A stretch of 6,461 nucleotides of DNA from an uncultured Synergistales bacterium. GTDB taxonomy: Bacteria; Synergistota; Synergistia; Synergistales; Aminobacteriaceae. Numbering within the stretch: the stretch's first letter is position 1; every line of letters begins with the position of its first letter. This document shows positions 1 to 5,747 of the stretch, piece by piece. The notes below the pieces were generated by a model. It worked only from the letters and a program-made list of their open reading frames with translations. It had not been told where the DNA came from and ran no database searches. The DNA lies in contig CAJOEQ010000035.1 of NCBI GenBank assembly GCA_905233515.1, positions 18,149 to 24,609 of the forward strand, read 5' to 3'. The translations under genes and the position numbers were made by a program.

Positions 1-1043
1 TTCCTGACGAGATTCCGATTGCTGCGGGAGCTATTGCGACGGGTTTATGTTCAGGCTCTCAATTCTGGGTACCTGGCGGGGAGAAAAAATTACCTGCTGC
101 AACATGTCCGCTCATAAAAGCAAGTTTAGGCGCAAGATTTGACAGGACTTGTCCATTTTTCAGGCTTGCTGATTTATTTATCGGTGAGAACACATGCGAC
201 GGCAAAAAAAAGGCGTGGGAGATTCTAGCAGAAGATGCCCCTATGTATATAATGGACATTCCGCAAATGAAACGCCCGAAAGATTATGAGCACTGGCAGG
301 ACGAAATAAAAGGCTATCTTGCAAGATGTGAAGAGTTGACGGGGAATAAAGTAACTCCGGCAAAATTACGCGAGGCAATTATTTTATTGAATAAGAAACG
401 CAAAGCACTTCAGAGACTCGCAAATTTCAGAAAACTTGACGATATACCCATCAGCGGGAAGGACGTATTATTAATCACTCAGATAGCTTTTTACGATGAC
501 CCCGCGAGAATTACCGGAATGATTAATAAATTGTGCGATGAGTTAGACGAGCGCGCAAAAAATCATGTGTCAGTATTTCCTAAGGGCGCAAAAAGAATCT
601 TAATCACCGGCACGCCTTTATCGATTCCAAATTGGAAGATTCATCATATAATTGAAAGTCTCGGCGGGGCTGTAGTCTGTGAAGAGTTATGCACCGGAGT
701 CAGATATTATGAGAAGTGCGTAGACGAGTCGGGCGCGACAATTGACGAAATGATTAAAAATTTGACTGATAGATACATGGGAGCGATTCACTGCGCTTGC
801 TTCACTCCAAATTTTGAACGCATTGACGATATTAAGAGACTCGTTAAAGAGTACAAAGCCGACGGAGTTATAGATTTAAATCTCAAATTCTGCAATATTT
901 ATGACACTGAAGGCTATTTTGTTGAGCGCGAATTAAAGAATGCTGGAATTCCCGTTTTAGGCATTGAGACGGATTACACGGATCAGGACGCAGAGCAGTT
1001 AAAGACTCGAATCGGGGCATTTCTTGAGATGTTAGGAAATTAA
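1..1043 (+). CDS. 2-hydroxyacyl-CoA dehydratase family protein, YjiM/double-cubane-cluster type (5' partial)
   Basis: The reading frame is open from the window edge (first full codon at position 3) to a TAA at 1041, giving 346 visible residues, so the N-terminus is missing. The ATG at 243 is internal: the 80 codons before it carry family motifs, namely AAGAIATGLC (7-16), TCPLIKAS (34-41) and ENTCDGKKK (62-70). Further motifs are GTPLSIPNWK (203-212), CEELCTG (226-232), CACF (264-267) and a C-terminal block with IETDY (321-325) and TRIGAFLEML (335-344). These match the HgdB/FldB/YjiM superfamily (PF06050). Cysteines at 35, 65, 226, 230, 264, 266 and 297 could supply iron-sulfur ligands, but I cannot assign each one. 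Known relatives are cytoplasmic, oxygen-sensitive reductases that receive electrons from an ATP-dependent activase. The adjacent DUF3343 gene favours the YjiM/double-cubane type over a classical 2-hydroxyglutaryl-CoA dehydratase subunit. The substrate is unknown, and the activase gene is probably upstream of the window. Confidence 0.88.
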   Translation, partial: PDEIPIAAGAIATGLCSGSQFWVPGGEKKLPAATCPLIKASLGARFDRTCPFFRLADLFIGENTCDGKKKAWEILAEDAPMYIMDIPQMKRPKDYEHWQDEIKGYLARCEELTGNKVTPAKLREAIILLNKKRKALQRLANFRKLDDIPISGKDVLLITQIAFYDDPARITGMINKLCDELDERAKNHVSVFPKGAKRILITGTPLSIPNWKIHHIIESLGGAVVCEELCTGVRYYEKCVDESGATIDEMIKNLTDRYMGAIHCACFTPNFERIDDIKRLVKEYKADGVIDLNLKFCNIYDTEGYFVERELKNAGIPVLGIETDYTDQDAEQLKTRIGAFLEMLGN

Positions 1044-1047
1044 TAAA

Positions 1048-1299
1048 TTGCTGCATTATATATTATTTCCTGATGTAACGAATGCTCAGAAATTATATGA
1101 CTCAATGAAAGCTGACGGGATAAAATGTACGTTTGCGCCGACTCCTAGAGAGGCCGATAAATGCTGCGGGGTCAGCGTGCTTTATTATAACGAGTCAGAT
1201 AAAGAAAGAATAACGGGATTAATTAATTCGCTTGACGTGAAAATATTAAAATTTTTTGATGGTGAATCAGGTAATCCCGACCGCATGAAATTTTGTTAG
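1048..1299 (+). CDS. DUF3343 family small protein (putative Se/S carrier-like)
   Basis: This 83-residue protein starts at a TTG 4 bp after the preceding stop, with a weak AGGA at 1034-1037 as ribosome site, so it is almost certainly co-transcribed with and perhaps translationally coupled to the dehydratase-family gene. It begins with a hydrophobic strand (HYILFPDV, residues 3-10), followed by a helix containing NAQKLYDSMK (12-21). It then has the family signature TPREADKCCG (32-41), in which a proline-rich turn leads to a Cys-Gly pair. Length and motif match DUF3343 (PF11823, annotated as putative Se/S carrier-like), a family often found beside YjiM-like proteins and YedF/TusA-type genes in anaerobes. 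Here the signature cysteine is doubled (C39, C40) and the last residue is also Cys (C83), with one more at C27. Its biochemical role is not established; delivery of sulfur or help with cluster maturation is only a guess. No better in-frame start is visible. Confidence 0.8.
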   Translation: MLHYILFPDVTNAQKLYDSMKADGIKCTFAPTPREADKCCGVSVLYYNESDKERITGLINSLDVKILKFFDGESGNPDRMKFC

Positions 1300-1303
1300 A
1301 TTA

Positions 1304-1780
1304 TTATTTGCTCCTCTCAAGTTCGAGGAGCTTTTTTTTGCGTTCAATTCCTGCTGCATAACCTGTTAAACTAAAATTTGAGCCTAGTACTCTATGACAT
1401 GGAATTATTATCAAAATATTATTTTGTGCCATTGCTCGTCCAACAGTGCGCGGAGAATTATTTATCTTTGCTGCTATTTCGCCGTAAGTCGTAAAATTCC
1501 CGTATTTTATTTTTTTCATGAGATAGTCAAAGACTCTATATTGAAACGGTGAGCAAACTATGTGTAAAGGCGGCAAATAATCGGGCTTTGTCCCAGCAAA
1601 ATATTTATCAAGCCAAGATTTAGCAATATCTAAAATTTTCGTGCTTTGTTGTTTATGTTTACTCGTGATATTTCCTGCGAAATTTTTTTGTCCATAGAAC
1701 CATAAGCCAGTCAAGCCCGTATTATCTCCTGCAAGTAAAATTTTACCTAAAGACGAGTCATAATCGTTCGTGTAAATCAT
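1304..1780 (-). CDS. ogt: Methylated-DNA--[protein]-cysteine S-methyltransferase
   Basis: This 158-residue suicide repair protein should transfer the alkyl group from O6-alkylguanine (and O4-alkylthymine) in DNA to its own cysteine. The C-terminal domain is clear: TTYGEIA at 97-103 begins the helix-turn-helix, RTVG at 111-114 should hold the arginine finger that flips the base, PCHRV at 127-131 carries the acceptor Cys128, and TGYAAG at 139-144 follows. The N-terminal domain is short and divergent, as is usual for Ogt/MGMT proteins; there is no Ada regulatory domain. An in-frame ATG lies 7 codons upstream (1801), but GAGGTG at 1787-1792 stands 6 nt before the ATG at 1780, so I chose the latter. 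In the usual Asn-Pro before the active site the proline is replaced (QNNILI, 119-124), a minor departure. The gene is convergent with the DUF3343 operon, their stop codons being 4 bp apart, and seems to be monocistronic. Confidence 0.95.
   Translation of the reverse strand: MIYTNDYDSSLGKILLAGDNTGLTGLWFYGQKNFAGNITSKHKQQSTKILDIAKSWLDKYFAGTKPDYLPPLHIVCSPFQYRVFDYLMKKIKYGNFTTYGEIAAKINNSPRTVGRAMAQNNILIIIPCHRVLGSNFSLTGYAAGIERKKKLLELERSK
1310..1339 (+). terminator. Intrinsic terminator of the dehydratase-DUF3343 operon
   Basis: A perfect 7-bp stem, GCTCCTC (1310-1316) and GAGGAGC (1325-1331), with an 8-nt loop, is followed at once by eight T residues (1332-1339). It begins 11 bp after the DUF3343 stop. 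The whole structure lies inside the 3' end of the convergent ogt gene and so also encodes part of its C-terminal tail. On the minus strand no T-run follows the stem, so it should terminate plus-strand transcripts only. Confidence 0.88.
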
Positions 1781-1786
1781 AAAAAG

Positions 1787-1792
1787 CACCTC
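1787..1792 (-). promoter_or_regulatory. Shine-Dalgarno site that sets the ogt start
   Basis: Read on the minus strand this is GAGGTG, 6 nt before the ATG at 1780. It lies inside the extra codons that a start at 1801 would include, so it argues for the shorter 158-residue protein. Confidence 0.75.
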
Positions 1793-1834
1793 ACATAACA
1801 TAAATTATTATCGCAAAAATATTTGTATTCTGAT

Positions 1835-1863
1835 ATTATAATTTACACTTCAAATTTTAACAG
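1835..1863 (-). promoter_or_regulatory. Candidate ogt promoter
   Basis: On the minus strand a perfect TATAAT occupies 1840 to 1835. With a 17-bp spacer the matching -35 would be CTGTTA (1863 to 1858), which is poor. Transcription would begin near 1828 and leave a leader of about 48 nt that includes the GAGGTG site. The -10 is convincing by sequence only in an AT-rich setting, so confidence is modest. Confidence 0.35.
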
Positions 1864-1895
1864 AATGGAGCTGAACAAAATATTATGACTCACTT

Positions 1896-1929
1896 CACAT
1901 GATGTAAATATTCAGTTGCACGTGATGCA
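1896..1929 (+). repeat. Duplicated operator-like motif CACRTGATGYA
   Basis: Two direct copies, CACATGATGTA (1896-1906) and CACGTGATGCA (1919-1929), differ at two transitions and are spaced 23 bp apart start to start, roughly two helical turns. The first copy is nearly palindromic around G1901 (ACAT-G-ATGT). They lie between the two divergent promoter candidates, about 36 bp or more upstream of the transporter's likely -35. This position suits a transcription factor acting on the transporter gene, on ogt, or on both. I cannot name the regulator. Confidence 0.35.
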
Positions 1930-1964
1930 GTTATATTATTATGTTCGGACTCTCTGTTAAGTCA

Positions 1965-1993
1965 TTAATAATTCACGCGAAAAATTTTATAAT
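1965..1993 (+). promoter_or_regulatory. Probable promoter of the TDT transporter gene
   Basis: TTAATA (1965-1970, four of six matches to TTGACA) is followed by a 17-bp spacer and a perfect TATAAT at 1988-1993. Transcription would start near 2000, leaving a leader of about 27 nt with the ribosome site GGAGGT at 2010-2015, 11 nt before the ATG. Geometry and spacing are those of a housekeeping sigma-70 promoter. Confidence 0.5.
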
Positions 1994-2026
1994 TTAATTT
2001 ATTTAATTCGGAGGTATTAATTTATT

Positions 2027-2929
2027 ATGTCATTCTTGAAGCGTTACCCTATTCCTATAGCGGGTCTAATACTTGGCCTGTTTGCTTTAGGAAATTTGAT
2101 TCAGTCATATAGTGCAGAAGCAAGACTCGCTCTTGGAATCATCGCATTAGTTCTCTATGTGCCTTATTTGCTAAAAATTTTATTCTTGAATGTAAAACTA
2201 TCTGAACCGCTTGATAATCCAGTTGCTGCGAGCGTATTTCCGACTTTCACAATGGCTACTATGTTATTAGCTGCTTACGTTAAGCCCTATTGCCCCGAAT
2301 GCGCTAATATAATTTGGTATGCCGGAGTAATTTGTCATGTGCTGTTAATAATCTGGTTCACGTTTAAATTTGTATTAAGAAATTTTGCGATTAAAAAAGT
2401 CTTCCCATCATGGTTTATAGTATACGTGGGAATTGCAGTAGCCAGTGTGTCAGCTCCTGTAACTGGAAGATTAGACATCGGTCAATATGCTTTCTGGTTT
2501 GGATTAATTACTTATATATTATTATTAATTGTCGTCTGCAAAAGAGTTTTTCTTGTCGGAGAAATTCCCGCACCTGCACAGCCTACTACAGTAATTTTTG
2601 CTGCTCCTGCGTCGTTATTGCTAGCTGGTTATATGGTGTCATTTCCTGAAAAAAATTCTTTGATAGTTTACGCGTTATTAGCTTGCTCGATTTTCTTCTG
2701 GGTTGTAGGAATGCTTTATTTATTCAAGACATTTAGTTTTGCGTTCATTCCGAGTCATTCGGCCTTTACCTTCCCATTAGTAATTAGCGCATTGGCCGTG
2801 AAATTATCAGCAAATTTTACGGGGCTGTCATGGCAAGATATTTTATACGAGATTCAGACGGTTATAGCACTTGTTGTAGTGTTATGGGTGCTTATTCGTT
2901 ATGTAATGTTCTTATTTGCTAAAGATTAA
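2027..2929 (+). CDS. TDT/SLAC1-family membrane transporter (TehA-like)
   Basis: The protein has 300 residues and is strongly hydrophobic, with about ten predicted membrane helices (roughly 8-26, 33-54, 67-85, 93-116, 126-144, 151-172, 187-205, 211-233, 238-259, 274-297). This is the fold count of the tellurite-resistance/dicarboxylate transporter (TDT) family, PF03595. Family-like segments are the N-terminal YPIPIAGLILGLFALGN (7-23), PSWFIVYVG (127-135) in helix 5, and SAFTFPLVISA (245-255) in helix 9, the region where family members have the gating phenylalanine. Known members include TehA, the SLAC1 anion channel, Mae1 malate permease and Ssu1 sulfite pump, so an anion is the likely substrate, but the sequence does not say which. 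The start is fixed by GGAGGT 11 nt upstream. The next gene, 80 bp downstream, encodes a Cys-rich putative redox protein and is probably on the same transcript. Confidence 0.88.
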   Translation: MSFLKRYPIPIAGLILGLFALGNLIQSYSAEARLALGIIALVLYVPYLLKILFLNVKLSEPLDNPVAASVFPTFTMATMLLAAYVKPYCPECANIIWYAGVICHVLLIIWFTFKFVLRNFAIKKVFPSWFIVYVGIAVASVSAPVTGRLDIGQYAFWFGLITYILLLIVVCKRVFLVGEIPAPAQPTTVIFAAPASLLLAGYMVSFPEKNSLIVYALLACSIFFWVVGMLYLFKTFSFAFIPSHSAFTFPLVISALAVKLSANFTGLSWQDILYEIQTVIALVVVLWVLIRYVMFLFAKD

Positions 2930-2943
2930 ATAATTTTGCGAAA

Positions 2944-2971
2944 CTTACGAGCTGATTTTATCAGTCATAAG
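2944..2971 (+). other. Weak intergenic hairpin between transporter and redox gene
   Basis: CTTACGAGCTGA and TCAGTCATAAG can pair as 4+2+4 base pairs with one mismatch and one bulge around a short AT loop. The nearest T-run (2986-2991) begins 14 nt later, so this is not a convincing terminator. It could reduce read-through or stabilise an mRNA end. No good promoter is visible in this 80-bp gap. Confidence 0.25.
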
Positions 2972-3009
2972 TGAATAAATAAAAATTTTTTGAGAGGGGT
3001 ATTATTATC

Positions 3010-3480
3010 ATGACAAAAGACGAATACGTCAAATCAATACGCGAGACCGCAGAAGAATATTTCAGAAGCGGCACTTATTTCTGTTCTGAGGCAGTACTAC
3101 AGACAATTAATGACGCTCTAGGGCAGCCATTTAGCGATGATATTGTAAAAATGGCCTCAAGTTTCCCTATTGGAATGGGTAAGGCTCAATGTTTATGCGG
3201 TGCAGTATCAGGCGGAGAAATGGCACTCGGAATCGTTTACGGCAGAGTAAAGGGTCAGCCTATGAATCCTAAAATGTTCGAAGTTGCTAAGGGACTTCAC
3301 GATTTCATAAAAGAAAAATACGGCGCGACTTGCTGCAGAGTCATGACTCGTCAGTGGGCAGGCGATAATTTTATGTCTCCTGAAAGAAAAGCCCATTGCA
3401 TAGAAATTACCGGAGTCGTTGCTGAGTGGGTAGCAAAAACTTTAATTGACGATGGAAAATTGCAGGTTCCTGCAGCGTAA
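3010..3480 (+). CDS. C_GCAxxG_C_C family putative redox protein
   Basis: The product has 156 residues, soluble, without signal peptide or membrane helices. The conserved cysteine pattern of PF09719/TIGR01909 is present: Cys25 in the first helix (YFCSEAVL, 23-30), a glycine-rich loop GMGKAQCLCGAVSGG (55-69) with Cys61 and Cys63, a TCCR motif (107-110) with Cys108 and Cys109, and Cys130 in KAHCIE (127-132). The spacing suits binding of a metal or iron-sulfur centre, or a thiol redox role. The family is labelled 'probable redox protein' and has no proven function. C61 and C109 are additional to the usual four positions. The start ATG has GAGAGGGG at 2992-2999, 10 nt upstream. The gene is followed 17 bp later by a strong terminator, so it ends the transporter operon. 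Its pairing with a TDT transporter suggests a shared substrate, which is inference. Confidence 0.85.
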   Translation: MTKDEYVKSIRETAEEYFRSGTYFCSEAVLQTINDALGQPFSDDIVKMASSFPIGMGKAQCLCGAVSGGEMALGIVYGRVKGQPMNPKMFEVAKGLHDFIKEKYGATCCRVMTRQWAGDNFMSPERKAHCIEITGVVAEWVAKTLIDDGKLQVPAA

Positions 3481-3497
3481 AAATTTTTTGTTTCAGG

Positions 3498-3521
3498 CCG
3501 GGAGTCTTCCCGGTTTTTTTT
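3498..3521 (+). terminator. Intrinsic terminator after the redox-protein gene
   Basis: The 6-bp stem CCGGGA (3498-3503) and TCCCGG (3508-3513), with the 4-nt loop GTCT, is followed by eight T residues (3514-3521). Three flanking pairs (AGG with TTT, including G-U) can lengthen it. The T-run ends three bases before the TATAAT that precedes dprA, so dprA should not depend on read-through. Confidence 0.92.
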
Positions 3522-3524
3522 GTG

Positions 3525-3530
3525 TATAAT
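3525..3530 (+). promoter_or_regulatory. Perfect -10 element just before dprA
   Basis: TATAAT stands directly after the terminator T-run. The -35 position would fall in the terminator hairpin (around 3502-3507, GAGTCT) and has no match; TGTG just upstream resembles an extended -10 but is one base out of register. A start point 7 nt after the -10 would be 3537, the A of the preferred dprA ATG. Confidence 0.45.
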
Positions 3531-3536
3531 ATGGCC

Positions 3537-4658
3537 ATGAAAGAAAATAATTTAGCAATCACTAGAGCAGCACTAATACTTAACGCTATAAAAGCACCTT
3601 ATGACTCATTTATAAGATTATGCGAAAATTTTAATCCTGATGAGTTATTCACTGGCGGAGAAAATTTTTATAGTGAGCTTGGCCTAAGTTCAAGCGTGCA
3701 ATCAAGATTAATAAATATTCTCGCAAAAGATAACTGGGCAGATAAAGAACTCGAAAAAATTGACTCGTTTGACTCAAGATTTATTAATGCTCTAGATATT
3801 GATTACCCCGCAAAATTAAGAGATTTAACAAAGCCGCCTATAGGCTTATACGTGAAAGGCTGTGCAAATATTTCTCTTCCTTCTGCTGCTATAGCTGGAA
3901 CTCGTAAATGCAGCGAATATGGCCGAAATACTGCTGTAAAACTTGCTAAGGCTTTGGCACTTGCTGGAATAATTGTTATAAGCGGTGGAGCTAGGGGAAT
4001 TGACGCGGCGGCTCATAGAGGCTGCTTATCGGAGAACGGCGTAACTGCTGCAGTTTTCGGAACTGGACTCGACAAAATTTATCCCACTGAACATAAAGAT
4101 TTATTCAAGCAAATTTTAGAGAATAACGGCGCATTAATCAGCGAATATCCTATGAATTCAGGCGGGGAGTCTTGGCGATTTCCTGAACGTAATAGAATAA
4201 TCGTAGCTCTTGCAGGACGCGTGATAATTGCTGAATCACCTGAAGGAGGCGGAGCAATGATTACAGCTCGTTATGCTCAAAAATTAAACCGTGAATTATG
4301 GGCAGTCCCGGGGCGAATTAATGACGAGACTTTCAGGGGGTCGAACTCTTTATTAAACGAGGGAACGGGCGCAATTATAAGTATTGAAGAATTTATTAAT
4401 AAAATCACAGCTAATTCGCAGGTAAATATAAATTTCTCAGAGTCAGAGTCAGAATCAGGAATAAACGAACAAAATATTAATTTATCAAGCGACGAAAAAA
4501 TTATATATTCACTCATTCAAGCAAAGAATAATATCACGTCCGACGAGTTATTAATTTCAAGCAAATTAGATCTTTCTGATATACAAAGCGCGTTAGTTTC
4601 TCTTGAGGCTGAAAATTTAATAACAAGCAATGCGGGCAGATACTCGGCGATAATTTAA
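3537..4658 (+). CDS. dprA: DNA-processing protein DprA (Smf)
   Basis: DprA binds incoming single-stranded DNA and loads RecA during natural transformation; it is also widespread in bacteria not known to be competent. The 373-residue product has an N-terminal helical domain (about 1-85) and the extended Rossmann domain (about 90-290). The latter shows the motifs AGTRKCSEYGR (120-130), SGGARGIDAAAH (149-160), GTGLDKIYP (175-183), SEYP (202-205), FPERNRII (215-222), GGAMITARYA (238-247) and AVPGR (256-260). An acidic Ser-Glu linker (300-308) leads to a C-terminal winged-helix domain (about 316-373). No Shine-Dalgarno precedes any of the in-frame starts GTG 3522, ATG 3531 and ATG 3537. I chose 3537 because the protein then begins with the usual short lead to the first helix and because of the -10 position; the other two starts would lie in or beside the -10. 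The common downstream neighbour topA is absent; pfkA lies convergently instead. Confidence 0.95.
   Translation: MKENNLAITRAALILNAIKAPYDSFIRLCENFNPDELFTGGENFYSELGLSSSVQSRLINILAKDNWADKELEKIDSFDSRFINALDIDYPAKLRDLTKPPIGLYVKGCANISLPSAAIAGTRKCSEYGRNTAVKLAKALALAGIIVISGGARGIDAAAHRGCLSENGVTAAVFGTGLDKIYPTEHKDLFKQILENNGALISEYPMNSGGESWRFPERNRIIVALAGRVIIAESPEGGGAMITARYAQKLNRELWAVPGRINDETFRGSNSLLNEGTGAIISIEEFINKITANSQVNINFSESESESGINEQNINLSSDEKIIYSLIQAKNNITSDELLISSKLDLSDIQSALVSLEAENLITSNAGRYSAII
4437..4457 (+). repeat. TCAGAG microsatellite in dprA linker
   Basis: Seven alternating TCA and GAG/GAA codons encode Ser-Glu-Ser-Glu-Ser-Glu-Ser between the Rossmann and winged-helix domains of DprA. The tract is in frame in 6-bp units, so gain or loss of units would only lengthen or shorten a flexible acidic linker. 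Confidence 0.8.
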
Positions 4659-4687
4659 ACGCTTCATAAATGCCCAGTTATAAAATT

Positions 4688-5686
4688 TTATTGCTTTATT
4701 CCTGTTGAAGTTGAAGATATAGCCTCAAGAATGTCATAACGTTCCATTTGTAAATGTTTCTGCATCTTTAGGGCTTCTTCGATCGGAGTCTCAACAATTC
4801 CGCCCTCACGTGTACAAATAACGCTGCCCGAACGACCTTCAGCAAATGCCTTCACAGCATAATAACCCATTCGAGTCGCTGTCTCTCTGTCTCGTCCTGT
4901 AGGTGCGCCGCCCCTCTGAATATGGCCTAAAACAGTAACGCGCGGATCCATTCCGAGAGATTCTTTTATTTTATGGCCGATTTCAACTGCGCTGCCTGCT
5001 CCTTCTGCTACGACAATCATAAAATGTGTAATTCCTGAAAGTCTTGCGTTCTGAATTCTTTCTATTACGTGCTGCTCGAAATCCATTTCACGCTCAGGAA
5101 CTAATACAGAAGTTGCGTCAACTGCGAGTCCTACATAAAGCGCAAGAAATCCAGCATGTCTTCCCATGACTTCAACGACCGAGCATCTTTCATGAGACTG
5201 CATAGTATCGCGTAATTTGTCAATGCAGTCAATAGCAGTATTACACGCCGAGTCAAATCCTATAGTGTAATTTGTGCAGCCTATATCGTTATCAATAGTG
5301 GCAGGAATTCCCATAACAGGAACGCCGAGCCGTGAAAGTTCAAGTGCGCCCCTAAATGTCCCGTCGCCTCCTACAGCAATAACGCCGTCAAGACCTAACA
5401 TTTTGCAAGTTGCTAGAGCTTTTTGCCGGCCTGCCTCCGTCATAAATTCAGGACTCCTAGCAGTATATAAAACAGTTCCGCCCCGTCCTACAGTATGACG
5501 CACTACATCATCATTTAATACGACAAAATCGCCATTGATTAAGCCCTGCCAGCCCCGCCGGATTCCTATAGACTGAATCCCGAAATAATTTGCAGTCCTG
5601 TATACCGCGCGAATAACGGCATTCATTCCGGGCGCATCTCCTCCGCTTGTGAGGACTCCTATACGTTTAATTTTCTTGTCTGACAT
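4688..5686 (-). CDS. pfkA: ATP-dependent 6-phosphofructokinase
   Basis: The enzyme phosphorylates fructose 6-phosphate to fructose 1,6-bisphosphate, the committed step of glycolysis, in the cytosol. The 332 residues match a bacterial PfkA (about 320). Motifs in order are GVLTSGGDAPGMNAVIRA (10-27) at the nucleotide site, GGDGT (106-110), PATIDND (128-134) with the catalytic aspartates D132 and D134, MGRHAGFLAL (174-183), EGAGSA (228-233) and GHIQRGG (254-260). GGDG rather than GGDD favours ATP over pyrophosphate as donor; the alanine in PATIDND replaces the Gly of E. coli PGTIDND but is not the Lys of PPi-dependent enzymes. An ATG 7 codons upstream (5707) is in frame, but AAGGGAG at 5698-5704 lies between the two starts and serves the ATG at 5686. 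ligA ends 61 bp upstream on the same strand, so the two may share a transcript. No clear terminator is seen in the 29 bp separating it from dprA. Confidence 0.95.
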   Translation of the reverse strand: MSDKKIKRIGVLTSGGDAPGMNAVIRAVYRTANYFGIQSIGIRRGWQGLINGDFVVLNDDVVRHTVGRGGTVLYTARSPEFMTEAGRQKALATCKMLGLDGVIAVGGDGTFRGALELSRLGVPVMGIPATIDNDIGCTNYTIGFDSACNTAIDCIDKLRDTMQSHERCSVVEVMGRHAGFLALYVGLAVDATSVLVPEREMDFEQHVIERIQNARLSGITHFMIVVAEGAGSAVEIGHKIKESLGMDPRVTVLGHIQRGGAPTGRDRETATRMGYYAVKAFAEGRSGSVICTREGGIVETPIEEALKMQKHLQMERYDILEAISSTSTGIKQ

Positions 5687-5697
5687 AAAATTAATAG

Positions 5698-5704
5698 CTC
5701 CCTT
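5698..5704 (-). promoter_or_regulatory. Shine-Dalgarno site that sets the pfkA start
   Basis: On the minus strand AAGGGAG stands 11 nt before the ATG at 5686. Since it would be coding if translation began at 5707, it supports the start giving the N-terminus MSDKKIKRIGV. Confidence 0.65.
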
Positions 5705-5712
5705 CATATTTT

Positions 5713-5729
5713 AAATATATATATATAAT
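5713..5729. repeat. AT dinucleotide tract between ligA and pfkA
   Basis: An almost pure alternating TA tract fills part of the 61-bp ligA-pfkA gap. On the minus strand it offers several -10-like hexamers (for example TATATT), but no credible -35 is found at 16-18 bp, so I do not call a promoter. Confidence 0.6.
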
Positions 5730-5747
5730 TTGCGTGTTCGTGGATTG

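Noticed and set aside
243..245. ATG at 243 as start of the dehydratase-family gene
   Set aside because: The frame is open upstream to the window edge and encodes conserved motifs with cysteines (TCPLIKAS, TCDGKKK), so this Met is internal.
59..259. Minus-strand open frame of 66 codons
   Set aside because: It lies wholly opposite the dehydratase-family gene, whose motifs cover this stretch, and has no family resemblance or ribosome site.
1781..2026. Riboswitch or small RNA in the ogt-transporter gap
   Set aside because: I found no GC-rich stems or known aptamer core, only AT-rich promoter-like DNA and the repeated motif.
2410..2649. Plus-strand open frame of 79 codons inside the transporter gene
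   Set aside because: It is Cys- and Ser-rich out-of-frame translation of transmembrane coding sequence, without start context.
2944..2991. Terminator between transporter and redox gene
   Set aside because: The stem is broken by a mismatch and a bulge, and the T-run is 14 nt away.
3208..3396. Minus-strand open frame opposite the C_GCAxxG_C_C gene
   Set aside because: It is a shadow of a gene with clear family motifs.
4277..4516. Minus-strand open frame opposite dprA
   Set aside because: Its Ser-Asp repeat is only the reverse reading of the Ser-Glu linker codons.
5274..5498. Plus-strand open frame opposite pfkA
   Set aside because: It is a shadow of conserved PfkA motif codons and has no ribosome site.
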